Shown here: piece by piece, positions 63,877 to 64,000 of the stretch | How positions within the stretch are numbered: position 1 is the stretch's first letter | Layout: each line of letters begins with the position of its first letter | Source: an uncultured Clostridia bacterium | GTDB taxonomy: Bacteria; Bacillota; Clostridia; Christensenellales; UBA1242 | Reading direction: 5' to 3' | DNA length: 64,000 nt | NCBI GenBank assembly: GCA_944350265.1 | Contig: CALVOG010000003.1 | Coordinates: forward strand, 52,979 to 116,978 | The notes under the pieces: model-generated | What the model saw: the letters and a program-made list of their open reading frames with translations, nothing else | Told to the model about the DNA's origin: nothing | Database searches by the model: none | Made by a program: the position numbers and the translations under genes

Positions 63877-63993
63877 AACCGGCAGTGTTCTATTTTTCCG
63901 GGCCGTCGCCAGCCAAGTATTTTCGACGATGAGAAGCTTAACTTCTGTGTTCGGGATGAGAACAGGTGGACCTTCTCTCTATCGCCACCGGTT
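63877..63993 (-). rRNA. rrf: 5S ribosomal RNA
   Basis: Minus strand starts ~ACCGGTGGCGATAGAGAG, contains the universal CCCGAACACAGAAGTTAAGC segment, and ends CACTGCCGGT pairing with the 5' end. ~117 nt. A 23S gene would lie to the right, outside the window. Confidence 0.95.
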
Positions 63994-64000
63994 ATGGTAT

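Overview
The window is a low-GC bacterial chromosome segment, most consistent with an uncultured Clostridia-like member of the Bacillota (Firmicutes). Supporting signs are SepF, SpoIIE, a holo-ACP synthase, the four-cysteine zinc form of S14, a zinc-LID adenylate kinase, a KOW protein between map and infA, the spoIIE-tilS pair, an rpoZ-priA-def-fmt-rlmN-rsgA-rpe run, and strong AGGAGG ribosome binding sites. TGA is used as a stop, so the code is standard. Species cannot be named from the sequence alone. Nearly all genes lie on the minus strand, so transcription runs right to left. Exact starts were revised where a Shine-Dalgarno sequence or the family's usual N-terminus decided them.

Layout, left to right: (1) 1-2.6 kb: 3' part of an RluD-type pseudouridine synthase, lspA, sepF and a small plus-strand coiled-coil gene. 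(2) 2.6-8.5 kb: the str operon (rpsL-rpsG-fusA-tuf, minus), interrupted between rpsG and fusA by two unrecognised genes and preceded by a leader with a promoter and an intrinsic terminator. (3) 8.5-20.1 kb: two tandem divergent sigma-like proteins with extra C-terminal helix-turn-helix-like units, then a translation and RNA-modification run (mtaB, rsmE, a deaminase, rpe, rsgA, rlmN, fmt, def, cutA, priA). (4) 20.1-36.2 kb: rpoZ, a MazF-type toxin with an unfamiliar partner, acpS, recX, an IMPACT-domain protein, ttcA-like, degV, tilS, spoIIE, dtd and several orphans, separated by repeat-rich spacers. (5) 36.6-38.3 kb: plus-strand murB, and an orphan gene behind a structured, possibly pseudoknotted leader RNA. 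(6) 38.6-54.5 kb: the complete S10-spc-alpha cluster from rpsJ to rplQ, with a 250-nt structured leader. (7) 54.6-64 kb: accessory region with an ABC exporter, a transglutaminase-like protein, a gene switched off by an 11-bp homopolymer, tRNA-Asn plus broken copies of its 3' end, a HAD phosphatase, DnaA-box-like sites and a 5S rRNA at the right edge (presumably the end of an rRNA operon).

Most genes serve translation: ribosomal proteins, elongation and initiation factors, N-terminal formylation, deformylation and Met removal, rRNA and tRNA modification, D-Tyr-tRNA proofreading and ribosome assembly. The parts most worth a second look are the poly-G frameshift gene, the pseudoknot leader at 37.7 kb, the noncanonical MazF partner, the two sigma-like proteins, the insertion in the str operon with its leader, the tRNA and 5S fragments, and the tandem-repeat arrays that fill many intergenic gaps.
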